Source: Vulgatibacter sp035565615
GTDB lineage: Bacteria > Myxococcota > Myxococcia > Myxococcales > Vulgatibacteraceae
Direction of reading: 5' to 3'
Assembly: GCA_035565615.1 (NCBI GenBank)
Contig: DATMSB010000142.1
Coordinates: 1 to 24,015, forward strand
Length of the DNA stretch: 24,015 bases
The translations under genes and the position numbers were made by a program. The notes under the pieces were generated by a model. That model was given only the letters and a program-made list of their open reading frames with translations, did not search any database and was not told the origin of the DNA. This document shows positions 1 through 7,873 of this stretch, piece after piece (position 1 is the stretch's first letter; the number at the start of each line of letters is the position of its first letter).

Positions 1-506
1 ACAATCCGCCAGGCGGCTGGAATCCCATCGGGATTCTGTCCGACCGTCCGAGGTCCCGCTGCGGATCACCGGGGCGTCGGTTGTGTAGCACCGGGCTTCC
101 GGACCTGTCAACGCGCCCAGTCCGCAGATTCTCCGCGCCGATCCACAGCGCGATCCATCGATCGGATCACACGTTTTCCGTGGGGCGAACGAGGAATCGG
201 GTGGTGATCCATGTAACGCGTGGTGTATTGCCGGGAGGGCCCGCTCCTGGTCCCTTCTGCCGGCCGGAAGGCGGCCTGGCCGGGCTCCGGGCCGATCGGT
301 TTGCGGGCCGAACAGTTCACAGGGGGTAGAAGTGGGAAGCCTTGGGGCGCCCCACCGGTCCCTCGCCGACGCGAAGGGAAAAACGTTCATGAAAACGGTA
401 TCTTATGTGGGTTTCTGGCCCACGCGACCGGAGGGGGATCGGGGGCGGGGAGCGGAGTTCTCCACACCCCTGTGGATCATTCGGGCCCGTGGGGAAGCGC
501 GCGGAA
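1..506. other. Non-coding region downstream of dnaA
   Basis: I see no convincing gene here; the open frames have no recognisable protein character. Near the left edge there is a 7-bp perfect hairpin at 20-36 (GAATCCC, loop ATC, GGGATTC) without a T-run. A weak DnaA-box-like site CGATCCACA lies near 138-148. The stretch 378-419 is visibly A/T-richer than its surroundings, and a facing pair of near-consensus DnaA boxes follows at 458-479. dnaN often follows dnaA but is not in the visible sequence. The region could hold origin elements or just the dnaA 3' flank. Confidence 0.6.
458..479. promoter_or_regulatory. Facing pair of near-consensus DnaA boxes
   Basis: TTCTCCACA (458-466) and TGTGGATCA (471-479) each differ by one base from the DnaA box TTATCCACA or its complement. 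They face each other with 4 bp between them, 28 bp beyond the dnaA stop codon. A/T-richer DNA lies about 40 bp to the left. That these sites bind DnaA is an inference from the match. Confidence 0.45.
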
Positions 507-1847
507 TCAGCCGTTGATCTGGCGCTCGAGCTCCTCGAGCTCCCGGGCGAGGGCCGGATCGCCGTCCCGCTTCTGGGAGACCCGCTCCACCGCCGCCATC
601 ACGGTGGTGTGGTGCTTGTTGCCGAAGGCGGCGCCGATGATCGGGAACGAGGCGTCGGAGATCAGCTTCCGGCAGAAGTACATGGCGACCGAGCGGGCGT
701 TGGCGATGGGGCGGATCCGCTTCTCGCCGCGCAGGTCGTCCACCGTCATGCCGAAGTACTTCGCCACGACCTTCTGCACGTGCTCGATGGAGAGGGCCTG
801 GCGCTGGGGGAGCATGTCCCGCAGCACCTCCTCCGCGTAGGCGATCGAGAGCGCGCGGCCGGTGAGGGTGGCGTGGGCGGCCAGGCGGGTGAGCGCGCCC
901 TCGAGGTCGCGGACGCTCCTGGTGACCTTCGACGCCACGAACTGGGCGACGTCGTCGGGGAGGTTCACGCCTTCCTGCTCCGCCTTCCGCTTGATGATCG
1001 CGATCCGCACCTCGAACGGCGGCTCGTACACGTCGGCGGTGAGGCCGGAGGTGAAGCGGGTGCGCAGCCGCGACTCGATGTTCGGCAGCTCGTTCGGGTG
1101 GATGTCGGAGGTGAGGACGATCGCCTTGCCGGAGTCGTGGAGGTCGTTGAAGGTGTGGAAGAACTCGTTCTGCGTCTCCTGCGCCTTCTTGAGGACCTGG
1201 ATGTCGTCCATCATGAGGACGTCCACGCCCTCGCGGTAGCGGCGGCGGAACTCCTCCATCTGGCCCTTCTTCAGCAGCACCACGAACTCGTTCAGGAACT
1301 GCTCCGCCGAGAGGTAGACCACCCGGACCTTCGGATCGCGGGCGCGGATGCGGTTGCCGATCGCGTGGAGGAGGTGGGTCTTGCCGAGGCCAGTGCCGCC
1401 GTAGATGAAGAGCGGGTTGTACTGCTTGCCGGGGTTCTCGGCGACGGCGGCGGCCGCCGCGGCGGCGAGCTGGTTGGAGGGCCCCACCACGAAGTTCTCG
1501 AAGGTGAAGCGGTCGGAGAGCTTGGTGCGGCCGTTGGAGGCCTCGACCTCCGTGATCACGACCTCGTCGTCCTGCGACGTGGCGGGGGCGGGCGGAGGCT
1601 GGGCGCCGGCCTTGCGGCTCTCGTCGATCACGAACTCGATGGCGATGGGCTCGCCGGCCACCGAGTGGACCGCGCGCCGGACCAGGTCGGCGTAGTAGAG
1701 AACGATCCAGTCGCGGACGAAGTAGTTGGGCACGCCCAGGGTGAGGGTCTGGCCGTCGTTGCCGAGCTGGACGATCTGGGTGATCCAGTTTTCGTAGGCG
1801 TAATCGGTCGTCGAGTGGCGCAGCTTGGCGAGCGCTCGTTCCCACAC
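507..1847 (-). CDS. dnaA: Chromosomal replication initiator DnaA
   Basis: DnaA is the AAA+ ATPase that binds DnaA boxes, melts the origin and loads the helicase. The 446-residue product is a normal length. It shows an N-terminal domain I (about 1-75), a short variable linker, Walker A GGTGLGKT at 150-157, Walker B LMMDDI at 211-216, and a C-terminal DNA-binding domain whose signature (about 385-421) includes KHHTTV at 411-416. The GTG at 1847 is chosen because the homologous N-terminus begins there (VWERAL) and a GAGGG ribosome site sits about 8 bases upstream; an ATG at 1937 would add 30 residues of non-conserved sequence. An alanine run near residues 128-135 is a low-complexity oddity. The gene is transcribed leftward, divergent from rpmH. 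Confidence 0.97.
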   Translation of the reverse strand: MWERALAKLRHSTTDYAYENWITQIVQLGNDGQTLTLGVPNYFVRDWIVLYYADLVRRAVHSVAGEPIAIEFVIDESRKAGAQPPPAPATSQDDEVVITEVEASNGRTKLSDRFTFENFVVGPSNQLAAAAAAAVAENPGKQYNPLFIYGGTGLGKTHLLHAIGNRIRARDPKVRVVYLSAEQFLNEFVVLLKKGQMEEFRRRYREGVDVLMMDDIQVLKKAQETQNEFFHTFNDLHDSGKAIVLTSDIHPNELPNIESRLRTRFTSGLTADVYEPPFEVRIAIIKRKAEQEGVNLPDDVAQFVASKVTRSVRDLEGALTRLAAHATLTGRALSIAYAEEVLRDMLPQRQALSIEHVQKVVAKYFGMTVDDLRGEKRIRPIANARSVAMYFCRKLISDASFPIIGAAFGNKHHTTVMAAVERVSQKRDGDPALARELEELERQING

Positions 1848-2084
1848 GGATGTTCCCTCGGCGTTCAATCTTCGATCCTCGCCAGCGTGTCGGCCTGCGG
1901 GCCGGACGCGATCCCCCGGCCCCTCGAGTCGCTCCATCGTGCTCCCCCGGCGGGAAAGGACGGATCGTGAAGCAACCGTTCCGCCTCACCCGACGGGCCC
2001 GCCCGCAATCCCTCGATCCATGATCGGTCGATCGCTGACGCTCGCTCGGAGGGTGGGAGGGAAGGTGTGCTGCCGTTCGCTCGG

Positions 2085-2113
2085 TAGATACGTTACGCAG
2101 GTTGCATAGCCAA
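2085..2113 (-). promoter_or_regulatory. Candidate dnaA promoter
   Basis: On the minus strand TTGGCT (-35, 2113-2108) and TATCTA (-10, 2090-2085) are separated by exactly 17 bp, in a locally A/T-richer patch. It would give a leader of more than 200 nt before the GTG of dnaA. Both hexamers are imperfect, so this is a pattern-based proposal. Confidence 0.35.
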
Positions 2114-2255
2114 AACGGATCCGGCGCGTCAACGGCCTAGCGGGAACCTTGCGGAACGACGGAGGATCGGGACGCCGATCGAGCATGCGTGAAGGCGGAA
2201 GGATCGCGATCGTCCGGACGTTGGCCGGGACGTGATTCCAGAGAGTGGATTGATC

Positions 2256-2284
2256 TTGACAGGGAGGCGCTCGATGCGCTTGAT
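2256..2284 (+). promoter_or_regulatory. Candidate rpmH promoter
   Basis: A perfect TTGACA lies at 2256-2261, followed after 17 bp by a poor -10 (CTTGAT, 2279-2284, three of six matches). The position, about 65 bp before the rpmH start, suits a ribosomal protein promoter, but the weak -10 keeps confidence low. Confidence 0.35.
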
Positions 2285-2349
2285 CGCACGCTTTCGTCGC
2301 CTCCCATGGTCGCCGTCGCGATCGGGATCGGCGGCTCGAGGTGTCGGTC

Positions 2350-2499
2350 GTGAAGCGTACCTATCAGCCGAAGAAGATCCGCCGGAACCGGACCCATGGA
2401 TTCCGCAAGCGCAACGCCACCAAGGCCGGACGTGATGTTCTCAAGCGCCGCCGCGCCAAGGGTCGCAAGCGGCTCACGACCTCTGCTCCCAAGAAGTAG
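2350..2499 (+). CDS. rpmH: 50S ribosomal protein L34
   Basis: L34 is a small, very basic protein of the large ribosomal subunit. The 49-residue product starts MKRTYQPKK, keeps the family block RTHGFRKR and ends in lysine- and arginine-rich sequence; the length is normal. The start is GTG at 2350, with GAGGTG at 2338-2343 six bases upstream; an in-frame GTG at 2341 would overlap that ribosome site. It is the first gene of the rightward rpmH-rnpA-yidD-yidC cluster, 19 bp before rnpA, an arrangement found across bacteria. Confidence 0.96.
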   Translation: MKRTYQPKKIRRNRTHGFRKRNATKAGRDVLKRRRAKGRKRLTTSAPKK

Positions 2500-2518
2500 G
2501 CGATCGTCCCGGGCGATC

Positions 2519-2926
2519 ATGCCGAGGCCGAGCGAGGGCGCCACCGGGCGGGGTGAGGAGGCGTTCCCGAAGTCCCGGCGTCTGCTGAAGCGACACGAGT
2601 TCCTTCGGGCCCGGGCGCGGGGCCGGAAGGTCCACACCGCGCACCTCATCGGCCTCGCGCTCCCCTCGGCGACCGGCGAGCGCAGGCTGGGCGTCACCGT
2701 CTCCGCCAAGGTCGGCAACGCGGTGGAGCGAAACCTGGTGAAGCGCCGGCTGCGGGAGATCTTTCGCCGCAGGCGCGACGCCCTTCCCAAGGCGATCGAT
2801 CTCGTCCTGATCGCCAAGACCGGAGCTCCCCAGATCGATCAGGACACCCTGCTCTCCGAGTTCCTCGAGATCGCGCGCCGCCTCTCGCAGCCGGGCGGCC
2901 CTGGTGCGCGGAGGAGCGCGAGATGA
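2519..2926 (+). CDS. rnpA: Ribonuclease P protein component
   Basis: RnpA binds the RNase P RNA and helps it to position precursor tRNAs for 5' maturation. The product is 135 residues, slightly longer than usual because of about 17 unconserved N-terminal residues. The family begins at SRRLLKRHEFLRAR, and the RNA-binding signature RNLVKRRLRE is at 71-80, inside a very basic central region. The start is ATG 2519, with only a weak ribosome site; no better in-frame start is visible nearby, and coupling to rpmH translation may help. Its stop overlaps the yidD start by four bases (ATGA). Confidence 0.93.
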   Translation: MPRPSEGATGRGEEAFPKSRRLLKRHEFLRARARGRKVHTAHLIGLALPSATGERRLGVTVSAKVGNAVERNLVKRRLREIFRRRRDALPKAIDLVLIAKTGAPQIDQDTLLSEFLEIARRLSQPGGPGARRSAR

Positions 2927-3195
2927 TCGGTCACTTCGCGAGGAGGATCCTGGCGGTGCCGATCCGGTTCTACCGGGCGCTCCTCTCCCCTCTCCTTCCG
3001 GCCTCGTGCCGATTTCATCCGAGCTGCTCCGCGTACGCGCTTCAGGCGCTCGAGGAGCACGGCGCCGGGCGGGGCCTCTGGCTCACCCTGCGTCGGATCG
3101 CTCGCTGTCACCCCTTTCACGCAGGCGGGATCGATCCGGTCCCGCCATCCCGCGGGCGCCGGCTCGAGAAGCAGTCCGGCGATGGACCGGCATAG
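2923..3195 (+). CDS. yidD: Membrane protein insertion efficiency factor YidD
   Basis: YidD is a small protein that associates with the inner membrane and assists YidC-dependent insertion. The 90-residue product shows the family landmarks: an amphipathic N-terminus with PIRFYRALLSPLLP, then CRFHPSCSAYALQALEEHG with its paired cysteines, then the RCHPFHAGGIDPVP block. The ATG at 2923 overlaps the rnpA stop by four bases, indicating translational coupling. yidC follows after 48 bp, in the usual order. Confidence 0.95.
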   Translation: MIGHFARRILAVPIRFYRALLSPLLPASCRFHPSCSAYALQALEEHGAGRGLWLTLRRIARCHPFHAGGIDPVPPSRGRRLEKQSGDGPA

Positions 3196-3243
3196 CGCAC
3201 CTGCGCCGGTCCTCGGGATCGTTCTTCGCGAGGGCTTCACGAA

Positions 3244-5004
3244 GTGGATGGCAACCAGCGGCTGATCCTCGCGGTCGGCATCTCGATCGCGATTCTCCTC
3301 GGCTTCCAGTGGCTCGCGCCGCAGCTCGGCCTGGTGCCGGAGCCTGCGCAGGCTCCGGCTTCGGAGGCGGCTCCCGCGGTCGAGGGCGCTGCCGAAGCGG
3401 CGGCACCCGCGCCTGCCAAGGAACCGCCGGCCGCCGCCGCCGCGGTGCAGCCGGTCCAGGCGCCGGTCGAGCACGTGGCGAAGGAGGTGGCGCTACGGAC
3501 CGAGCACCTGGACCTCGTCTTCTCCACCAGGGGCGGGGGTCTGGTCTCGGCCAGGCTCCTGGGACGCAAGGGGCAGCGGCAGGGCGGCGAGGAGGCGCCG
3601 CAGGTCGACCTCGCCGGGGATCTGGCGCCGGAGGATCCCGCCCTCTTCGACGTCGTCCTCGAGGGAGGGCTGCCGGAGCTGGGGCCGCGGGCGCCGTGCG
3701 CGCTGCAGGCGAGCGACTCCCGGTCGGTAACCTTCGTCTGCGAGGCGGGCGCCGCCCGGATGGTGAAGCGGTTCGAGCTCACCGGGGATCGCACCATCTC
3801 TCTGAACGTGGATCTGCAGAACACGGGTGCACAGGCGATGTCCGGGGTGGTCGACCTCCTCATGCCCGCGCGGGTGGATCCCGCCCGACAGAAGGCGGGG
3901 GGAGGATGCGGAGGGCTGGCCGGTCCTCCTCCGCAGCCCACCCAGAACATCTGCCGCGCCGGCGACGAGCTCGTCCGCCACCTCTACGATCCGGACGAGA
4001 CGATCGTCCGGCCGCCGGGCAACGCGAGCTTCGCGGGGATCGAGGAGCGCTACTTCCTGGCGGTCGCGGTCCCCGAGACGCCCTCCTCCTGCGAGCTCGT
4101 CGGTGAGACGCCGGACGTGCTGGTCACCCACCTGGGGACGCCGATCAGGTCCCTCGCGGCCGGCGCCACCGCGTCGCTCTCCTACGACCTCGTCGTCGGC
4201 CAGAAGGACATGAAGTTCCTGCAGGAGGCCAGCGCTCGGATCGCGAGCCAGCCGGGCGTCGGCAACCCCGAGCTGGATCAGACGGTGGACCTCGGGTTCT
4301 GGGCGGTGATCGCGCGGGTGCTGCTGTGGCTCCTGAACGCCTTCCACAGCGTGATCCACAACTGGGGCGTGGCGATCATCCTGCTCACCGTGGCCGTGAA
4401 GATCGCGACGCTTCCCCTCGCATGGAAGTCGATGAAGTCCATGGAGGAGATGCGCAAGCTCGCGCCGGAGATCGCCAAGCTCAAGGAGAAGTACGGGAGC
4501 GATCGGGAGAAGCTCAACCTCGAGACCATGAAGCTGTACCAGCAGCACAAGGTCAACCCGCTGGGCGGCTGCCTCCCGATGCTGATCCAGATGCCGATTT
4601 GGCTCGCGCTCTACACCACGCTGCAGACGTCCGTGGAGCTCTACAACGAGCCGTTCATCACCGGCTGGATTCCGGATCTGACCTCGAAGGATCCCTTCTA
4701 CGCCCTGCCCCTCGCCATGGGCGTGACGATGTTCCTGACGCAGAAGATGCAGCCCATGCAGATGGACGCGGCCCAGCAGAAGGTGCTGCTGTACTTCATG
4801 CCGATCTTCTTCACCTTCATCATGTTCCAACTCCCGGCCGGGCTGACGTTGTACATCTTCACGAACAACATCCTCTCGATCGGGCAGCAGCTCTGGATGC
4901 GCAAGACGATGGGGATGCCGGCGATCGGCGCTCCCACCGCGCCGGCGTCCCAGGCGACCGTCGAAGTGAAGCCGGGCCGCGGCTCGAAGAAGAGGGGCAA
5001 GTGA
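3244..5004 (+). CDS. yidC: Membrane protein insertase YidC
   Basis: YidC inserts and folds inner-membrane proteins, alone or with SecYEG. The 586-residue product has the Gram-negative layout: TM1 at about 6-24, an Ala/Pro-rich stretch (about 34-75), a large periplasmic domain (about 76-340), and the conserved insertase core from about 350 with NPLGGC at 438-443, QMPIWLALY and a basic tail. The position of the hydrophilic-groove arginine of Escherichia coli YidC appears to be lysine (K386), which keeps the positive charge. The start is GTG 3244 with GAGGG upstream; there is no competing in-frame ATG nearby. jag follows one base after the stop. Confidence 0.97.
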   Translation: MDGNQRLILAVGISIAILLGFQWLAPQLGLVPEPAQAPASEAAPAVEGAAEAAAPAPAKEPPAAAAAVQPVQAPVEHVAKEVALRTEHLDLVFSTRGGGLVSARLLGRKGQRQGGEEAPQVDLAGDLAPEDPALFDVVLEGGLPELGPRAPCALQASDSRSVTFVCEAGAARMVKRFELTGDRTISLNVDLQNTGAQAMSGVVDLLMPARVDPARQKAGGGCGGLAGPPPQPTQNICRAGDELVRHLYDPDETIVRPPGNASFAGIEERYFLAVAVPETPSSCELVGETPDVLVTHLGTPIRSLAAGATASLSYDLVVGQKDMKFLQEASARIASQPGVGNPELDQTVDLGFWAVIARVLLWLLNAFHSVIHNWGVAIILLTVAVKIATLPLAWKSMKSMEEMRKLAPEIAKLKEKYGSDREKLNLETMKLYQQHKVNPLGGCLPMLIQMPIWLALYTTLQTSVELYNEPFITGWIPDLTSKDPFYALPLAMGVTMFLTQKMQPMQMDAAQQKVLLYFMPIFFTFIMFQLPAGLTLYIFTNNILSIGQQLWMRKTMGMPAIGAPTAPASQATVEVKPGRGSKKRGK

Positions 5005-5005
5005 G

Positions 5006-5578
5006 ATGGCGATGAACGAGGAGCGAGAGCCGGAGGGAGCCCCGGAGAAGGGGCCGGCGACCGAGCCGGGGATGGTCGATGCCGGGGCGCCGGCCGAGAG
5101 TCTCCTGCGCGCTCGGGAGGTGATCGCGGAGATCTTCGCCCGGCTGGGCGCGAAGGTGGACGTCGAGGTTCGGGACGCCGCGGAGGCGATCCACTGTACC
5201 CTCCGGGTTCACTCCGGGGCGGAGGTTCTCGACGCGGCCCCCAGGGGCCAGGTCCTCGAGGCCGTGCAGTACCTCGCCGGCCGCATCGTGTTTCGCGAGG
5301 GGGAGGGCCGGAAGCGCATCGTCCTCCACCGCGAGGGAGAGCCGACCCGCGAGGACGATCCGGCCATGGGCAAGATGGCGCTGCGGCTGGCGGATTCGGT
5401 GCGGAGGATCGGCAAGAGCCTCACCGTGGTGCCGATGAACGCGCGGGATCGGAAGGCGATCCACGTCGCACTCGAAGGTGTGACGGACATCCGCACCCGC
5501 AGTGAGGGGGAGGGAAACCTCCGCAGGCTGGTGGTGGAGGCCGTGCCCCCTGCCCCTCCAGAGCCGGCGGGCGAATAG
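5006..5578 (+). CDS. jag: RNA-binding protein KhpB/Jag (KH and R3H domains)
   Basis: Proteins of this family bind RNA and affect cell envelope growth and division in the Gram-positive bacteria where they have been studied. The 190-residue product has an acidic, disordered N-terminus (1-30), a KH type II domain (about 33-110, with RGQVLEAVQYL at 80-90) and an R3H domain (about 120-183) with the R-x3-H pair at R149 and H153. The N-terminal Jag_N domain of many Firmicute proteins is missing. The ATG at 5006 comes one base after the yidC stop, so the two are probably co-translated. The tail is rich in proline. The symbol khpB would also be suitable. Confidence 0.9.
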   Translation: MAMNEEREPEGAPEKGPATEPGMVDAGAPAESLLRAREVIAEIFARLGAKVDVEVRDAAEAIHCTLRVHSGAEVLDAAPRGQVLEAVQYLAGRIVFREGEGRKRIVLHREGEPTREDDPAMGKMALRLADSVRRIGKSLTVVPMNARDRKAIHVALEGVTDIRTRSEGEGNLRRLVVEAVPPAPPEPAGE

Positions 5579-5638
5579 AATCTGCCGGGCGGCGCGGCGC
5601 TCCCTTGCGGCGTGTCCTCGGAGCATTGGAGGTGCCGG

Positions 5639-5845
5639 ATGGCGACCAAGAAGAAGAAGAACCCCCTCTTCGGCGCGGCCGTTCTGAAGCGCTCCTTCCA
5701 GCTCCGCGGCGAGGACGGCGGGCCGGGGTTCCAGTTCGTCTACGAAGGGGTGCTCCGCGATCTCGGCGTCACCGACGAGGAGGTCGACAAGTACCTGGAG
5801 GATCACCGCGCCGAGATCGAGGCCGCCGTCCGCGGCAAACGCTGA
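5639..5845 (+). CDS. Small basic-start protein of unknown function
   Basis: I do not recognise this 68-residue protein. It begins MATKKKKNPLFGAAVLKRSF, continues with a Gly-rich turn and an aromatic segment (FQFVYEGVLRDLG), and ends in a charged probable helix (TDEEVDKYLEDHRAEIEAAV). The start is well supported: GGAGGT at 5628-5633 lies five bases before ATG 5639. An upstream in-frame start at 5612 has no such site. It lies 60 bp after jag in the same direction, so it may be the last gene of the yidC operon. The lysine cluster might bind nucleic acid or anionic membrane, but that is speculation. The ribosome site and protein-like composition argue that it is a real gene. Confidence 0.7.
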   Translation: MATKKKKNPLFGAAVLKRSFQLRGEDGGPGFQFVYEGVLRDLGVTDEEVDKYLEDHRAEIEAAVRGKR

Positions 5846-6526
5846 GGCGCGTTGTGGGTGACAGACTCACTGGGGGAAAAGAGGGGGAGAGGCGCGCCGA
5901 GGGGGGATCGGCCGGCATGCTCGGGGAGGGAGCGTGGCGGCCGGGCCTGGCGCCGTAGGGACTCGGACGCGGGGCCGGCGAGCCCCGGGGGAATCCACGT
6001 GCCGAAGAATCGTGGGTCGGTTCCGTCGATCCCCCTCCTCTTCCACATGGGGAGTCGATGATGGCAGGTGGGAGCGCGCCTGCGATTCGACTCACCTGTC
6101 TCCTGGAGCGGACTAGGCGATGATTATTGGGGATGACGGCCCTCCGCTCGACGGGCGGATCTCTCGGGTCGCTCTGCCCGGCACGATTCCAGAGGTTGCG
6201 GTCGGCACTCCCGCTGGACCCGAAACCTCGTCGCCCCTCGCCCCGCTCGGCCGCGTCGCCACCTCGTGCGCCTCGGTGTCCAGAGGTCGCTCTCGCGTCG
6301 GCGCGTCGGGGCTGTTCGTGCCGGGTTTGTCGTGGCCGGGGGAGCCGCCCCCGCGGGCTGGAGCTGGGGAGGGTGGTCTTCGGCCGGCGACTTCCGGGGC
6401 GAAGGCACGAGCACGTGGTCCAGGAGGACTTCCTCGGCTGGCAACGGCCCGGGCCGGTGGAAGTCCAGTGAGGCCAAACGTCAAGAGGAAATGCGGAGAA
6501 GAGCGCGGATGGCTCGGAGGGAGGCC

Positions 6527-6535
6527 TGTGGATAA
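6527..6535 (-). promoter_or_regulatory. Perfect DnaA box
   Basis: TGTGGATAA is the exact complement of the consensus DnaA box TTATCCACA. It is the only perfect match I found in the non-coding parts of the window. It sits just left of an A/T-richer section. A single 9-mer can occur by chance, so its function depends on the neighbouring site and on experiment. Confidence 0.5.
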
Positions 6536-6856
6536 TCCTCTCGAAGGGGAGGCAGCCGAGAAGGCCCCTGGCAGGCTGCAGGAGAGGCGAATGGAGTACC
6601 CGCATGGTCGGTATTCGACGACGCTCGATCATCGAACTGAGGCCAATCTGGAGCTTCGATGAAATGTCACATATGGCAACCCATTGCATGCTGATTTCGC
6701 TTGACATGGACCTTGGCAGGCGTTCCGGTTCCCTTGCGGCGCAGGTCACGGCGTTTCTTCTCTGGACAATCTGGAAGTCAAGTGAAAAGGCGCTCCCGTG
6801 GATCGGCGATGGGCTTCCTCGAACCCATTGTGCAGGTGCCGATTGAGGGTAAACCC

Positions 6857-6865
6857 TGTGGATTA
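6857..6865 (-). promoter_or_regulatory. Near-consensus DnaA box
   Basis: TGTGGATTA has one mismatch to TGTGGATAA and is in the same orientation as the perfect site about 330 bp to the left. It lies about 60 bp before the rsmG start, so it could act in origin function or in DnaA control of rsmG. Confidence 0.4.
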
Positions 6866-6928
6866 CTTGTGGCGATCTCCTGAAGATCCGAAAAGCCCTG
6901 CAACTACAACGGGTTGGAGCAAGTTCGC

Positions 6929-7600
6929 GTGAAGCCTTCTGTGGAGAGTGCGATCCGATCCATCTCGGCGGCCGCCAGGGACCTCTTTGGTCTCGAGTTG
7001 TCCGATTCAGCCCTCGCGGCGATGGGCCGGTTCGGCGCCGAGCTCCTCCGCTGGAACGAGAAGGTCAACCTCACCTCCATCTCCGATCCCGAAGAGGTGG
7101 CCGAGCTCCACGTGCTCGATTCGCTGGCGGTCGCGCCCTTCGTCCCCGGGGGGAGCGCGGTGCTCGACATCGGGACGGGGGGCGGCTTCCCCGGGGTTCC
7201 CCTCGCCATCGCCCGGCCCGACCTCGACCTGGTGCTGGTCGATCGAACCGAGAAGAAGGTGCTCTTCCTCAAGACCACCCTCGCCCGCCTCCGGATCGAG
7301 AACGCCCGCCCGCGGCACGTCCGGGTGGAGGGCGACCCCTCGAAGGAGGGCTTGGCGACGGTGGACGTCGCGGTGTCGCGGGCGTTCGCGGCGCCGGAGC
7401 CCTGGCTCGAGCGCGCCCGCGCCTACGTCCGGCCGGGAGGTCGCATCCTGGCGATGCTCGGCTCCGAACAGCCCGACGCCGACGAGCTGGAGGCGCTGCG
7501 CCGGCCCGGCGATGCCGCCATCGCCCTGCATCGGTACCAGCTCCCATCCGGCGCCAGGCGGGCGATCGTCGTGGTCGAGCGGGGGCCGAAGGCGTCCTGA
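6929..7600 (+). CDS. rsmG: 16S rRNA (guanine-N7) methyltransferase RsmG
   Basis: RsmG (GidB) transfers a methyl group from S-adenosylmethionine to N7 of G527 (E. coli numbering) in 16S rRNA. The 223-residue product is of usual length. The N-terminal helices contain LLRWNEKVNLTSI and HVLDSLAV, both typical of the family. The SAM-binding loop VLDIGTGGGFPGVPLAI comes next, followed by the acidic ribose-binding strand LVLVDRTEKKVLFL. Start GTG 6929 has GGAG nine bases upstream; an in-frame TTG at 6914 would add five residues but would contain that site. It stands alone here, with long non-coding stretches on both sides, upstream of the par region as in many origin neighbourhoods. Confidence 0.94.
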   Translation: MKPSVESAIRSISAAARDLFGLELSDSALAAMGRFGAELLRWNEKVNLTSISDPEEVAELHVLDSLAVAPFVPGGSAVLDIGTGGGFPGVPLAIARPDLDLVLVDRTEKKVLFLKTTLARLRIENARPRHVRVEGDPSKEGLATVDVAVSRAFAAPEPWLERARAYVRPGGRILAMLGSEQPDADELEALRRPGDAAIALHRYQLPSGARRAIVVVERGPKAS

Positions 7601-7873
7601 AGGTCGGGTTCGGTCGACGGAGGGGTCCGTCGCGAGGCGGAAACCGATGCCATCCGCCGTTGCTGCGGCGACAGCGGGGCTTGGCGGAAAGGGCCAGGGA
7701 GGGACCCTCCGGGGCTCGAGCCCTTCTGGTCCGGTGGCTTTGCCGGGAGCCGAGGATCCCTCCTTCAGCGGGTGCGACTTCGGCAACGCGTCCACTCGAG
7801 ATCCCGTCGACGGTGACGACGAGGGCGTCCAGGTCGAGCGACTTCCACGGAGAAGTTTCCGCAGGGCGTTTCC

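Larger units (their letters stand above)
1848..2349. other. Divergent dnaA-rpmH spacer
   Basis: About 500 bp with no gene. It must contain the promoters for dnaA (leftward) and for the rpmH cluster (rightward), and candidates are given separately. GATC and TCGATC motifs are frequent, for example around 2013-2035. I found no good DnaA box here on either strand, although this spacer is the origin position in several other bacteria and would place both flanking gene sets in the direction of fork movement. Confidence 0.6.
5846..6928. other. 1.1 kb non-coding gap with DnaA boxes
   Basis: No reading frame here looks like a protein; frames of 100-180 codons exist on both strands but are rich in Arg, Pro, Gly and Ser, as expected for GC-rich non-coding DNA. 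In many bacteria mnmE and mnmG lie between jag and rsmG; neither is present. The section from about 6590 to 6910 is visibly richer in A/T than the rest of the window. It contains a perfect TTGACA at 6701-6706 without a good -10. DnaA-box matches at 6527-6535 and 6857-6865 bracket this section. Confidence 0.6.

Noticed and set aside
403..1989. Long open frames overlapping dnaA in other frames
   Set aside because: They are shadows of high-GC coding sequence; only the DnaA frame carries conserved motifs.
6120..6662. 180-codon plus-strand open frame in the jag-rsmG gap
   Set aside because: No recognisable motif, no ribosome site, composition dominated by Arg, Pro, Gly and Ser, and third codon positions lacking the strong G/C bias of the real genes around it.
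6701..6729. rsmG promoter at the perfect TTGACA
   Set aside because: No acceptable -10 at 16-18 bp spacing, and the site is about 200 bp before rsmG.
7106..7116. CACGTG core in rsmG as another parS
   Set aside because: Only the central hexamer matches; the outer GTTC/GAAC arms are missing. Similar bare CACGTG cores elsewhere, such as near 5996, 6412, 11950 and 21682, were rejected for the same reason.
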